The notes: generated by a model not told the origin, from the letters alone. A DNA stretch of 64,000 nt from Akebia trifoliata (GCA_017979445.1 CM030717.1:13192086-13256085); one strand, 5' to 3'; positions 46,818 to 59,469 are shown, counted from the first letter of the stretch. Translations and numbers: made by a program.

Positions 46818-47897
46818 GACGTCGTCTGTGGGATTAGAATAAGGGACATGACGTCCACATGGTGAGGATAATGGTAAGAACAGATCAATAAAATATGGGA
46901 AGGAATGATCGGAATTTTCATCAAGAATTAAGGGCTATCCCTTAGATCCAACGAATTAATGATTCAGTCCCGCAAATCTTTTGCAAGAAGGTCCAGATAT
47001 GTTCTGATCTTGTAATTTTTCAGTTTGAAAAGCAAAATTAGTGTGGTTCTTTGGGTCCAATAATTGTTTCTTCTGAGATGAAGTATAGATCGAGAGGCAT
47101 GCTCTATATAAAAAATCAAATTTGTGTTGACATATGGTAATAATGGCAAGACATGAAAGTGTTTGGCTATGATATATCTGGGAAGGTATAGTAATGCAGA
47201 ATGTTAATGGTGTTACGAAGTTACAAGTTCACACGATTTGCTTAGGGAAGTCAATATCCATTGGAGTACATGAGGCTTACCGAAGGTCAATGCATCAATT
47301 GTAAAACAAAAATCGTGTTGTACCCAAGTTCATAGTAGGTGCGGTACATCAGAGATGGCATATCACAATTCGGGTTCATGGACCACATCATGGGGCCAAT
47401 TTATAGGGAGCCAGTGATGTTATCACGTGGATCTGTTGCTTGCAAAATAAACAACCAATAAGTTTAAAAAGGGCATTGTCTCAATACAGTAGGGATGTAC
47501 AATTGACTAAACCCGAATTGGACCAAACCGAATTTTCGGGTTGAAACTAACTCGAAATATGTTGGTTTGGGTTCTAATTTTAAATGTTGAAATCAAACTT
47601 AGACCAAACCAATTCTTTTGGGTAAATTTCGGATTCGGGTTCTATTTGGGTAAATTCATTTTTTGATATATTTGTATAAGTCTATAAAAAGTCGATTTAG
47701 GGGGAATTGAAGCAAGGACTTTTTATACAAATGGAGACAAACCAAAATACCTTACCTACATGCCAAGAAACTAATTGTGCTAAGCTTTTTAACTATTAAT
47801 ATATTACAATAATTTGGATTTATAAGTTTATCTATAAATATAAACCTATAAGGTTTTATAAACATATATTATAATAGTTTACACTTATAAACATACG

Positions 47898-47929
<32 letters not shown>

Positions 47930-47933
<4 letters not shown>

Positions 47934-48296
47934 ATGTTCGGCACCTTATATTTTGCCCTACGTGTTTTGTCCTATATGGGTTAGAAGTTTTGGAATGGGC
48001 TGATTTTTGGTGAGGATGATCTCTATGGTGAGAAGATCATCATCACCAAAAATCAGCCCATTCTAAAACTTCTAAACTCATGTTTACAAGTTGAAGAATC
48101 GTGGATTGTCAATTTTTTGTAAACCATTTTTGATGGGGTTAGAAATTTTAGAATGAGCTGATTTTTGGTGAGGATGATCTACTCACCATAGAGATCATCC
48201 TCACCAAAAATCAGCCCATTCCAAAATTTCTAACCCGTGTAGGACAAAACAGGTTGAGCAAAACGTAGGTAAAAAGTAGGGTGCCGAACATGCCCC
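47930..48296. mobile_element. MULE-related foldback MITE, copy B (nested in the hAT)
   Basis: A 367-bp homologue of 25157-25524. Ends are GAAAATGTTCGGCACC and, reversed, GGGGCATGTTCGGCACCC. The interior alternates GAATGGGCTGATTTTTGGTG with its complement. It is flanked by a long TA microsatellite at the left (47901-47929) and a TA tract at the right, as in copy A. Confidence 0.88.
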
Positions 48297-48822
48297 ATAT
48301 ATATATTTGTAATCATACAATATAACTTATATTCATATACATATAAATTACATAACTTATAAATATACTTCTACATAACTTATAAATTACAAATAACTAT
48401 ATAACTTATATATATTGATATAACTTAGATATATTTATAAATACTTTATTTTTGTAATTATATAAATTATATTACTTATAAATAACTATATAACTTATAG
48501 TTATAAATATATCACAAAAAAAAAAGATTAAATCATTACTCTTTTTCTGATGAAATTGTAAATTACATTAAGTGCATTACATTATATATAAAAGGAATTG
48601 TAAAAATTAAACTACTTACAATTACAAAAATGGGGAGGATTGCATCACAATAATTTGAATACATCTCAATTAGCTTGGCACCCATTCGTTCTATCTATCA
48701 TATGTACAATTCAACCCAAAAAATAATGAAAAATAAAATAAAATTTACTATTCCTCTCATGATTGTTCTATCGATTGTTTTAATCGCACTTTTTCTTTTT
48801 CTTGTTCTCCACTTTCGCCTAA

Positions 48823-49628
48823 CTACCAATCCTTCACACAAATTAAAGCTTCTAATATTTCTGGAATTAAACGACTTCTATATTAAGATAGAATCCTTTC
48901 ACATGTACTAAATGCTGATTTTAAAGTCATAGTAGACACAAGAATTGTTAATAGATCACATGTCATTATGAATCTTTAAGTTAAGTTATGACATTATTAT
49001 TACTATTAACATTATCTAATGTAATTGTAAATATTTTATTATTAATTTTATAATCTAATAAAATATTTTGCAAAACTTTAAAAATTACTAAACTGGTATA
49101 AAATGTGCCATAACACACATATATTGCATATCTTGAATTGAAATTCATAAATCATAAGTTAAGCATATTCTACTAGGTGTGTTTTCTAATAAATTTTTAA
49201 TTTCTATTCCTTTATTTTTAAACATTTTCATTATATCTCTTTTTAATGTATTTCTAGAAATACTTTCAAAATTAGGAAAATATGTTTTTTGAATAAATTA
49301 TTTATAATACATTTTTTCAATTACAAGAAATGACATTTCTTCAATGATAAAAAATTTAATGGTTTCCCGTCGCTCCTTTTTGGCATTATATGACCATGTG
49401 CTTATGTCCTCGGTGGTTGATCGACTAAGTAGATTTTAAGTAATATCAGGTTGTTCTTTTCTTGGACACATATGTTTTATGTGTTTATTCATTGTACTTG
49501 TTCCAATAGATGTATTAGAATAAACTAGAATTGTTTCACAACAATTACATTTTACTTTTTCCGTTTTACTTTCGTCCGGATTTACAACATCTATTATGGT
49601 AAAATATTGCCATGGCTTAAATCAAAAT
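48823..49628 (-). pseudogene. hAT transposase remnant (BED finger to start of core, fused to C-terminal dimerisation region)
   Basis: The minus strand shows a BED zinc finger (KCNCCETILVYSNTSIGTST, then NKHIKHMC: C-x2-C and H-x4-C), then SRNTLKRDIMKMFKNK, PSRICLTYDL, YMCVMAHFI and KIFTITLDN of the RNase H-like core. It then jumps directly to LKSAFSTCERILSQYRSRLI and PEILEALICVKDW, the hAT dimerisation motif. Most of the catalytic core between about 48990 and 48930 is deleted, and several stops occur. It is non-autonomous. Confidence 0.85.
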
Positions 49629-51473
49629 CTTTTCATTTTTTTGGGAGATTAGGAATATGATTAAAGGATTTCGGATCATTCTAGCCCCCCCCCCCCCCTC
49701 CCCTCCCCAAGTAAATGAATTCAAATCAAAGTTTTGAGGATCATAAAGATTTTGAAAATTATCGATATTAAAATTGTGAGGGTCCATTATATAAAAATTA
49801 ACACTAAAAGTAAAATTAGTAGAGGTTGATTAGACTTCACTTGTAAGTAGAGAAAAAAATAGTAAAATAGAGAAGAAGCTTAATCTAATAATATTAAGAA
49901 AAAACTTAGAACCCCTACACCTTATGTCAAAATTTTTTATTTTGATTGGTTGATCGTGCCACGTATTGATTTAATTGATTGATCTTTCTATGTAGAAGAA
50001 ATTTTTGATCACTTGATGATGACTTTGATCTTGATCACTTGACAAAGATTTGGTCTTGATCATTTGATGATGATTTTATCTTGATCTTGCCACGTAGAAG
50101 AATATTGATCACTTGATGATTAAGTTAATTGATAATAAATCTCAATTTAATAAAGATCTTAGAGAATTTAATACAAAATTATGAAAATAAATTAAAGATA
50201 TTGAGAGATTTAGAGAATTTGAGAGAATTTAGAGTAATGAAAAATGAAATTCATTTTGGGGTATTTATAAAAATAAAACATTTATATTTACTTTTACCCT
50301 TCCCAACAGTTTAAAAATAATAATAATTATGTTGTGGGGTGAGTAAAAAAAAATTAAAATTTTTTTTGAAATTTTTTACCATTTTTTTTTTCAAAAAATC
50401 GAGTTCAGGTTGGGTTTTGAGTTGGACGTTGGGGGGGGGGGGGGAATGGTAAAAATTTGAAATTTTTTGGGTTTTCGATCTTGGGTCAGTCCAAGTTCAA
50501 TCTAGGGTAACGATCTAGGTTTGGTCAGGTCTGGGGGTGTCAAAACGAACTCGAACCGATTTTTTGTGGGTTCAATTCAGTTCAGTCCAAACCCAAACAA
50601 GTTCGGTCCTCAGTTTCAATCTAATTTTCGAGTCATAGGTAAAATGTACATCCCTACAATACAAGTAAAATATAGTAAAAAGTTAAGAATAAGGAAGAGG
50701 GTGTATACCATAGGAAAGGAAATGAGTATGTACCCCATAGGTTAATTGGGATAAAAAATGTTGTTGAATTGATGGCAAGAATGATGCCATATGATAACAT
50801 ATTAATTAAATATGAATGTGTTGTTGTGGTTTGGTACAAATATGTGGGCAAGGTTATAGTCAGGCCTAAAATGATATGGCCAAATTATGCTATATGTTAA
50901 GTGACTAAGAATGTGTCGTGGAAAATAGGCACTCCACCAATAGTAAGCAACCATATCCCCATGTAAAATACGATACAACCAGATTTATGGATCGGTTTTC
51001 TAAGAAACGGGATTTGCTACTACTGAGGAGCATCCAGGTATTTTTACATTGTTAATTATCTTTTAAATTAAAAATAAACTTTTCAAAAGGTAAAATAAAA
51101 CAAGAGCAAATAATTGATGTGCGCAAAAGTCCCACGATGGCTGATTGGTAGAGTTGGTAAACCTAAAGAAGTTTTGTTGTGTACTTCCTTGCATATAAAC
51201 TTTTGATGTGTATGGAACATTTGTCAAAGCACTATCTTTAAAAGGAAATTGGACTACTTTTAGTGCTTGTATGCACATCAATTTTGATGTATATTAAAAT
51301 TCACATTGTTGTATAAGGAAATAAAGGCAAAAATGACATTGGTCCGATTCAATTTATTGGAGACCCCCAATTCACATCAAGCCAATAAATTGCTTGGGAG
51401 CTTAATCATGTTGATCCAATCTATTAGTTGGGTCAGCTTTACTAATAAGGTTAGGGAACCAACTGTGACGCCC

Positions 51474-52155
51474 CAAAATTCGGGTCCACGACTCGACTCA
51501 TAACGCGTGAATCATGATGTAGATTCGAATATTGAAAGTCAAAAAATTATAAATTATTTAAGATATATAAAAAGAATATATGGTTTTGGTAAAAGGGATT
51601 TCACGATTAACACTTAAATTTTTTTTATAACAGTCAATACGAGAAGTAAATATCGGTAATCTAAAATGTATGATTTTATTCGATTATTGAGACACCTTGA
51701 TATGGTGCGTTCTCTAAATCGTTAGATTCTCAACTTAATATATTTTTCATAAAAAATACAATGGTTACACGTTATAGAAGAAAATATGAGAGAAAATTTC
51801 AGAAAAAGTTAACAAATGTGTGTTGTCCTATCTAGAACTTTTTTTTTGTTGGATAAGCCACAAGGTTGGATGGGCTGAGAGCTTAATGCCTCATATATCT
51901 TATATTGAATCCACATAGCTACAAATGGTTGATGTGGATTACACATTCAGTAATTTCTCAAACGATTGGTAGAGTTGGCAAGCTAACATATAAACCTAAA
52001 AGTTTCATGTTTTGACTATTTTCAAAAAAAATTATTTTTGAGAGAAAAATGGGTCGAAATAGAACTCATTTACAAAGATAGTAGAAATTCAGATTCTAAT
52101 GGTTTACTTAAAAATATATATATAACATTTAATACTCATTCGATTTTGATGATTA
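51474..52155 (+). mobile_element. Chromovirus-like LTR fragment
   Basis: It starts TGTGACGCCCCAAAATTCGG, a beginning characteristic of LTRs of plant chromoviruses (Del/Tekay-type). AT-rich sequence follows up to the truncated internal region of the neighbouring element at about 52158. There is no PBS or coding domain, so it is a partial or solo LTR. Confidence 0.55.
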
Positions 52156-52157
52156 GG

Positions 52158-52420
52158 TCTTTCGAAATCGAAGCATAATTGTAGAGAAAACGTTGAAGAA
52201 CAAAGGGTCTTCGACAGAATAAAAAAAAAATTAAAAAAAATGAATCTGAAACCTTTATTCACATTTCCTGTGTGAAGAGGAGACGAACTATGAATCTTGG
52301 CAAAGCGAAATAGAAATCCCGCTCAGCTCAATCTCAAGTAACCCCCACTCTTCAATGAGATCTCCCTCTCTATGTTATTTTTCATGGTTTTCTATCCGAG
52401 TCCCCACAGACAGGGCCAAT
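52158..52420 (-). repeat. Partial second internal region after the 3' LTR
   Basis: This segment matches 55270-55532, the region just inside the 5' LTR, including the PBS-like ATTGGCCCTGTCTGTGGGGA (minus) and GAAATCGAAGCATAATTGTA. Its presence beyond the lower LTR makes the order LTR-internal-LTR-internal, not a simple insertion. Confidence 0.85.
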
Positions 52421-52890
52421 TGTGGAGGTCATTTTTGTGATTGACCTCGAGATCTAATTTTTAACAAGATCATTCACCAATAAATCATAGAAATTATGAA
52501 AAAATAACAAAAAGATAAAGAACACAAAAATATTTTTTTTCAGCAAACGTGCCTACGTCCATGGGCTCAGGAAGTCGTTTCACTATGGATCTCACAGTTA
52601 CATAGCCTCCTCTTCCTCTTCCTTTACCTTCTTTCCTTTTACAATGGCCTCAAGGCTTTTAAATAAAAAAAAACTCTAAGAAGAGTCCTAACCCTAATTA
52701 GGTTACAATTGACCATATTGCCCTTATCTAAAGTAACAATTACATAAAAAAAGGGGAAGAATCCTTTTAAATTGGGATTATTCCTTAATAAGATAAAATA
52801 ATTTTCAAATAATGCCACATGTCTATCTCGGGATACGTGTTGATAGTGCAGATGAACGATCCAGATAGGAGACGATTTTATTCATCCACA
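52421..52890 (-). repeat. 3' LTR (470 bp) of the non-coding LTR element
   Basis: On the minus strand it runs from TGTGGATGAATAAAATCGTC to GACCTCCACA. It is preceded on that strand by the polypurine tract GAGAGGGGG. It aligns with 55533-56009 over its full length with moderate divergence, implying an old insertion. Confidence 0.88.
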
Positions 52891-53139
52891 TAACCCCCTC
52901 TCGAAGGTGGAAATCGATGTATCGAAATCTACCTTCGAGAAATATTTCTGTTTTGAATGAGCACCATCTTTGATTTTTGAACTGGTATAATTATTGATCC
53001 CTCGAGCTTATTGCTTGCAAACTTGATATTCAACTCGGTTGAGCTCCCATAATAAGTAGATGTTCAAATAATAAAATTGATCGCAAGTTAGGATTGATTT
53101 TCGTAGTGAGTCAAAAATTTAACAAATGATAAAAGAATC

Positions 53140-53400
53140 GACCGAAATCTCAGATTGGGCTTGAATCCCAAAATGATTCAAGACTTTGATAAATAATAAA
53201 ATAACCGATCGAAATCCTAGATCGGGCTTTGATCCCAAAACAATCCAAGACTTTGATAAATAATCACAGAACCGATCGAAATCCCAGATCGGGTTTGGAT
53301 CCCAGAATGATCAAAGACTTAGATAATAGAAGAACTGACTGAAGTCTCAGATTGGGCTTAGATCCCAAAATGATTCAAGACTTTGATAATCAATAGAATA
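53140..53400. repeat. Tandem array 1: four units of about 65 bp
   Basis: Units start at 53140, 53204, 53271 and 53334 with ACCGATCGAAATC-CAGAT and contain GGATCCCAAAATGATTCAAG. They lie in the interior of the LTR element. Confidence 0.9.
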
Positions 53401-53650
53401 ACCAATCGTATTGGATTTCGCATCGCTCACCTTATAGAGTGACGCTCGGGTCCAAGAAGAACCGACCTTATTCGGATTTCATGCCACTCACCTCATAGAG
53501 TGACACTCGTGTCCACTAGGGAATCGACCTTATTAGAGTTTAGTGCTACTCACCTCATAGAGTAACACACGGGTCCATAGAGGGAACCGACCTTATTAGA
53601 GTTTCGTGTCACTCACCTTATAAAGTGACACACAGGTCCAGGAGGATCCG
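53401..53650. repeat. Tandem array 2: four units of about 61 bp
   Basis: Units start near 53401, 53461, 53523 and 53585 with ACCGACCTTATT and contain CACTCACCTCATAGAGTGAC and ACGGGTCCA. A partial fifth unit follows. The array is directly contiguous with array 1. Confidence 0.9.
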
Positions 53651-55532
53651 ACTTTCTCACCTTATAAAAATTTGTTGAATCGACCTGAAAAACTTGAACC
53701 AACAAAGATCACAACGTTCATAGAATATAATCATTTTATCTTGGTGGGTTAGAATTATGGGCTGAACCTCCCACCTCAATGAAATCCTTAAACTCAATCA
53801 AATTTGGTACGAGGTTAACCCTCATACTACTTCTAAATCGAGCCTCTTCAAGTAACAAATTGGGTCACATGGGGCCCTAATTACGAGCTCGAACTGCCAT
53901 CAATCATACAACAATGAATTATAAATTGATTTATAAATTGAGATACTTAACTCAATGGAATCTGTAAACTCGACCGAGTTGAACATAGAATTAGCCCCCA
54001 AAATTTATTTGTCAATTTGATCTTATTAATAAGAATTTGGCTCAGCATAAATAAGCTACCAAGCATAATAATTAACCATATTCCCTAACGAATTGGGCTT
54101 AAACTAAGCCCTCAAGTATACCTTTAAGTCAATGAGTTAGAAAATCATGTAATAAATTGAACCTTTTAATTCAATGGAGTCCATAAAATCAGTTAAGTTA
54201 TAAGTTCCCAGCTTAATGAAGATAGAATCCAATTAGAATTTGAAAAAATTAAAAAACTTACCTTACTGTACCTTATCCATGTGATTTGGAGCCAAAGTAT
54301 TGGTCTTGTTGCAACATCTACGCATGTGCCTTGATGAATATTTGTAGTTCAATGCTTTTCTGATGTGTTGAAAACCATAACAACACATTTGATGGACACA
54401 TGACTTTAACATACTTAACCCCCAATGCTTATGATGAGATGGTTCAAACTTGGATGTATACTTTTATATCAACGTTGTTTCCCTACTACAAGTAATGCAT
54501 GGCATATAAACCTTGCCATATCATTATTAAACCTGGCAATGTAAATACCCATTTTTCCTTCTCACCCTTCAACACCATACATATTTCCTATTTATAGTAG
54601 GACCACACCAGATCCATAACATACATTACACGATGCCATGCCTACACTTGTAGCCTTTGAAAATACCAACCTTTCTTTCAATGTAGGCCATGGATACGGA
54701 AACACGTTGAGAACTTTCTTGTTGTAGATATTCAAGACGGCATTTAAAGCACACCAAGTAACAAAATTGATGCTTGTTTTAAGCTTCTAAGCTGCAACAA
54801 CTCGTGCTTCTTCGACATTGTTGGCTTCAATCGACTGATCGACTTCATAAGCTTTACACTCGATTACAGACCGATCAAATCATGTTGCTTTTGATTTAGA
54901 GATCTTGACCAGGTAGACGAGATGGTGTAAGAAGTACCAAAAATAGATGATCCGCTCTTCTACAAAACCTACAAATCCAATCTTTAGACTTAAGATCTCC
55001 ACAGAAACTTGATCTAACACTTGTTCAAATCAAACAAAAAGATCTAGAGAAACTTTAATTGGTTATCTCGATTTCTCAATTAAAACTAAACGAAAACTAG
55101 AAAAACAGAGGTCCAAATCGTTTTCTCGACGAATTAACTCTGAAACTCAACCAGATTGATCTTTTTCGTTTCTCTTCCAACAAAGATCTCAAAACCTAAG
55201 ACTCTGTTACATTTTCTCTAGTTGTTGGATAGAGATCTCGAGAAACACAATGATTTTTACGGTTTTAGAACTAGATTTTTTGAAATCGAAGCATAATTGT
55301 AGAGAAAATGTTGAAGAATAAAGGGTCTTCGACATAATAAAAAAAATTTAAAAAAAATGAATTTGAGACCTTTATTCACATTTCCTATGTGAGGAGGAGA
55401 CAAACATCTTGGTAAAACGAGATCAAAATCCCGCCCAGCTCAATCTTGGGTAGCCTCCACTCTTTAACGAGATCTCCCCCTCTACGTGGTTTTTTCTGGT
55501 TTTCTATCCGAGTTCCTATGGACGATGCCAAT

Positions 55533-56009
55533 TGTGGAGGTCATTTTTGTGATTGACCTCCAAATCTAATTTTTAACAAAATCATTCACCAATAAATCAT
55601 AGAAATCATGAAAAAATAATAAAAAAAAGATAAATAACACAAAAAAGTTTTTTACGTGATTCGACAAACGTGCTTACGTCCACGGGCTCGGGGAGCCATT
55701 TCACTATGGATCTCACAGTTACATAGCCTCATTTTCATCTTCCTCTACTTTCTCCTTTTTTATAATGGCCTCAAGACTTTTAAATAGAAAAACCCTAAGA
55801 AGATTCCTAACCCTAATTAGGTTACAATTGACCATATTGCCCCTATCCAAATTAACAATTATATAAAAAAAAGGGAAGAATCCTTTTAAATTAGGATTCT
55901 TCCTTAATAAGATAGAATACTCTTCAAATAATGCCACGTGTCTACTTCAGGATACATGTTGATAGTGCAAAGGAACAATCTGGATAGGAGACGATTTTAT
56001 TCCTCCACA
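55533..56009 (-). repeat. 5' LTR (477 bp) of the non-coding LTR element
   Basis: On the minus strand it runs from TGTGGAGGAATAAAATCGTC to GACCTCCACA. It contains ATTTAAAAGTCTTGAGGCC and GTGGACGTAAGCACGTTTGT. The open frame at 55719-55937 lies inside this LTR and is not a gene. Confidence 0.88.
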
Positions 56010-56931
56010 CAACCCAAACATTCATCTAGGATAATCCATCACATAAGGTTCATAAATAAAATAAATTCCATCATGGTTTATTGTTTTGCATAATTTATTT
56101 CGAGACAACTCAAGTCTGAAATAAGATAAACAAATAAAAAATTGTAATCTGACTAAGACACGTTCTCTGGATGAGCATCTGAAAATTTTAAATAAATAAT
56201 GTGAGAAAAATCTTCGTAGGTACTACTATACTTACCCATGATTTAATTGAGATAATAATCATATTGAGTAAATGAAAAATATTGTAAATCTTCGATTGCG
56301 TAATAGATATAACAAAATAATAATAAAATATGTCATGAAATGATAATTCGTGCAAAGATCTCACTCATATAATATGGGGCATACATGCACTAAGTCATAT
56401 ACTTACATGACACGAGGCCTTCTGTGGGATGTTTGAGACCTTTCACCCTAGAGCACTCTGGTTCCTTCTTGCTCAATCAGGGTATTTATCAATCCATTAT
56501 GTCAATGCAAAAATATCATTTTTCAAACCTCATTATCATGATCCATTCATCATTAACGAATTATTCTTTCAAAACTGATATATATAAAAAAAAACACATA
56601 ATTTTTCTTTCATCAAGAAAAGATACACAAGAAACTTCAGAAAAATAAGATAACACTATTATAACGAAAAGATCAAAAAAATTTATATGTGTGCAACTAC
56701 CTTATATTTTGGTCTAAAAATGAAAAATATTTTAGATTTTTATTAGATGAATAACTTTCGTGTTCCGTTTGAAAGTAAACAACTTTAGCAGATAAAAGTT
56801 ATAGGGGCTTCTTTGATGATGTTTTTCTAGAAAATAAAGGTGTTTATCTAAGTATTCTAAAGTAGGTAAGGTGAACATGAATTTGGAAAGACTTCTAGGA
56901 TTTTTAAAATTTTATTTTTCTCATCCCCTAA
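56010..56931. other. Gene-free flank between two retroelements
   Basis: AT-rich sequence with no recognised coding region or repeat. The frame at 56424-56648 has no family features. Confidence 0.4.
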
Positions 56932-58672
56932 TGTAGACACCCCATTTTTTCATCCGCCTGATTAATCAACTCGTCAGCCCGATCGCAATGATTCCCCATG
57001 ATGGATGTTATTTCCATTGCTTTATTTTGTTACCAAAATGTTTCAGAAATCCGGATGAGGTATCTCGAACTGATAAAACTGTAGAAATCAGGCTACGCTA
57101 GGAAAATACGACTCCAGAAACATAGAAATCATCATTTTGCAGACAAAAAGAAGTTTTACGATAAAAATCACTAAAAAATGACCAAATTACCAAAATACCA
57201 CTAAACATCAAAATATCCCTAGAGCCTACATTACGCTTAGGAAAACCCATTCAAACACATAAAATAACAAATTAAAATCAAATAAATTATTTTGCCAATT
57301 TTCACAGAATTTGACAAAATTACGAAAATGCCCCTCATAAAGTTCACGACCATTTCACATAAAATTTTTTATAAATGACACAAACCAATATTTCCATTGA
57401 ATTCCTTATGAAAAATTGATTCTAAAACATCTTAGAACATAAAAAACCGACTTAAAACGCAAAAGGTCCTCTCCGAGGGTAAAACGGTAATTTCACAATT
57501 TTCATAATTAAAATTTTCAAAATTAATAAATAAAATATTAAATAATTATAGTGAAACATTAATGAAATTAATTTAAAATTTTGAACTAAAAAAATCGATC
57601 AATCAGGCTCTCAGGCAAAATTGTTGAGGGTTCGCAAGATATTTCTTTAAGGACCCCTCCATTTGGGGCTCCAAAGAATTAAAGATATAATAGAGGGGGT
57701 TCTCCAAAAAATTAAAGTCAATCAAGCAAGACTAAAGTCAAAATCTTAAAGTCAATCTAGTAAGACTAAAGTCAAAATTAAAATCAATTAAGTAAGACTA
57801 AAGTCAATCAATTAAGACTAAAGTCAAAATCTTAAAGTCAATCAAATAAGACCAAAAGTCAAAATCCTAATAGAGTTCCAATTAAATAATAATTCTATTT
57901 AATAGAGTTCTAACTAAAATATAACTCTACCTAAAACAATTCTAATTAAAATACAATTCTACCTAAAACAATTCTAACTAAAACACAACTCTAACTAAAA
58001 GAATTCTAATTAAACACTAATTCTATCTAAATCAACCTTTAAAAAAATCTATAAATAGGGGTCCTCACACCCTATTTTCGGATCAAATGATAAACCCTAG
58101 GAAAAGTAGGTCAAGAAGCCTCTCCAACCTTCCCAAAACCCTAATTTTGAAGCCCTAACTCCTTACCTAACATCCATACCTCAACTTTAACTCAAAAAAC
58201 ACCCAAAAACCCTTCCAAAATACCTTCAAATTCATAAGAAAAATTAGAAAACTCACAGATTTAAAAAGAAGATACATCAACTTGGAGATCAAAAATCAAA
58301 TCCGATGATGGGCGAATAGCAAGGAAATACATACGTAAATATTCTTCGCTGGTGCTAAGGGAATCGTTGTAATCAGCAAGGTAATTTTCTTTTATATTTT
58401 TTTTATTATAATTATTTGTTATTTTTGGTATATTTTGCAATGTAACCGATTTTTGGGAAGAAGTAGAGACCGACACTTGCGGGGCGGGGTTGGTGCCTAA
58501 CACCTTCCAACCCCGTAACGTGATCCCCGGACCCGTATTTTCTTTCGTAGATTAGTTGTCTTTATTTTTAGAGTCAATGATCGATTCTTAGACCGTAATA
58601 ACTAGGTGGCGACTCCCAAACCTCAAAGGTCAAAAGTGGATCTGCGTACCCCACGGATCGAGGGCGCTTTTA
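56932..58672 (+). mobile_element. Tat/Ogre-type gypsy LTR (1.74 kb)
   Basis: It starts TGTAGACACCCCATTTTTTC, has a TATA box TCTATAAATAGGGG at 58048-58061, and ends at CGAGGGCGCTTTTA just before the primer-binding site. Two internal short tandem families occur at 57710-57870 (AAAGTCAATCAAGTAAGACT) and 57870-58035 (ACAATTCTAACTAAAA-type). The 3' part with ACTAGGTGGCGACTCCC is typical of Ogre-like LTRs. Confidence 0.8.
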
Positions 58673-58673
58673 G

Positions 58674-58691
58674 TGGCGACTCCGCTGGGGA
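58674..58691 (+). promoter_or_regulatory. Primer-binding site of Tat/Ogre-type element
   Basis: TGGCGACTCCGCTGGGGA directly follows the LTR. It matches the conserved PBS of plant Tat/Ogre elements and fixes the LTR 3' border and the plus orientation. Confidence 0.85.
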
Positions 58692-59450
58692 ACTTCGAGG
58701 ATCAAACTTGAAAAACCCCAAGTAAGGGAGCATTGCTAGAATAACCTAGATTGTTTTTCGTTGTTAGTTTACCTGTTTTTATTTTATTTTTATCATCTTT
58801 TTCGGTTCAATCATTGATCATATGTTTGGATCATGAATATTTTGTTCTTGCATGTTCACATTATTTTTGTTTATTTTATGTTATTATTATGGCTCAATCG
58901 AGGGTTATTTGGAATAGCTCTAAGTAATTAAAGAGATTATGAGGTCTAATTGAGGAAGGAACGATGATTAATGTTGAAGTTTTATTTATTTATTTTTGTT
59001 TTAGGATTCTATTTCTAAGCATCGTTGTTTAAAAATAAAAATAAAAATAAAAAAATTTAGTATAAAGGTGCGATGCATTCTTCAACAACATTTTTTATAT
59101 TTGTTTTTTTTAAAAAAAAGAGTTTTTTTAGTGTGTTGTCCATTGACAGCAAAAGGATTAGCAAAATAGTAAAATTCTGTAACGTGCTATCTATTGGCAG
59201 CAAGAGAAAAAAAATAAAAATAAATAATAAAAAAAAACTGGTTTTTAAAAGTTCTGTTAAGCCTCGGTGTGCCCCTAGCAGAAACACTCTTTTACATGTT
59301 AAACCCTTAACGTTTTATATATGGTTGGGCGGGGTGCCGTTAACAGAAAGTCTTTCTTTATATTTTCCATCTTCTTCTTCAATAAGAAGAGAAAAAAAAA
59401 CAGCAACAAACCAGAAAGAGAACGTCCTCTCTCTCTCTCTCTCTCTTGTT
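58692..59450 (+). other. Truncated internal region of the Tat-type element
   Basis: Non-coding sequence downstream of the PBS. A small repeated motif occurs (GTTGTCCATTGACAGCAAAA and GCTATCTATTGGCAGCAAGA, 59130-59205). No gag or pol was recognised before the transporter pseudogene, so the element is truncated or interrupted here. Confidence 0.4.
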
Positions 59451-59469
59451 ATGAGAATAGTTGTAATAG

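Larger units (their letters stand above)
47490..50656 (-). mobile_element. hAT transposon, internally deleted
   Basis: Termini TAGGGATGTACA (47490) and, inverted, TGTACATCCCTA (50645-50656) are flanked by CAATACAG and CAATACAA, an 8-bp target duplication with one mismatch, as hAT elements make. Subterminal regions carry repeated CCGAA/GGTTT and GAACCGA motifs. The interior holds a broken hAT transposase (48823-49628) and a nested MULE-related MITE (47930-48296). About 3.17 kb in total. The strand is that of the transposase. Confidence 0.85.
52421..56009 (-). mobile_element. Non-autonomous (LARD-like) LTR retroelement
   Basis: A 3.6-kb minus-strand element with 5' LTR 55533-56009, PBS-like ATTGGCATCGTCCATAGGAA just inside, a 2.6-kb interior without gag or pol, a polypurine tract (GAGAGGGGG, about 52893-52903) and 3' LTR 52421-52890. 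The interior contains two tandem arrays (53140-53400 and 53401-53650). It must depend on proteins of a related autonomous element. The PBS core resembles TTGGCGCCGTCTGTGGGA, seen in several plant LTR families. The tRNA was not assigned. Confidence 0.82.

Noticed and set aside
48675..48911. Hydrophobic 78-codon plus-strand frame
   Set aside because: It is antisense to the hAT C-terminal remnant, so a shadow of that pseudogene.
49684..49710. Poly-C tract (and poly-G at about 50431-50443)
   Set aside because: Homopolymers inside the hAT element. They could be real or sequencing artefacts, and no function is supported.
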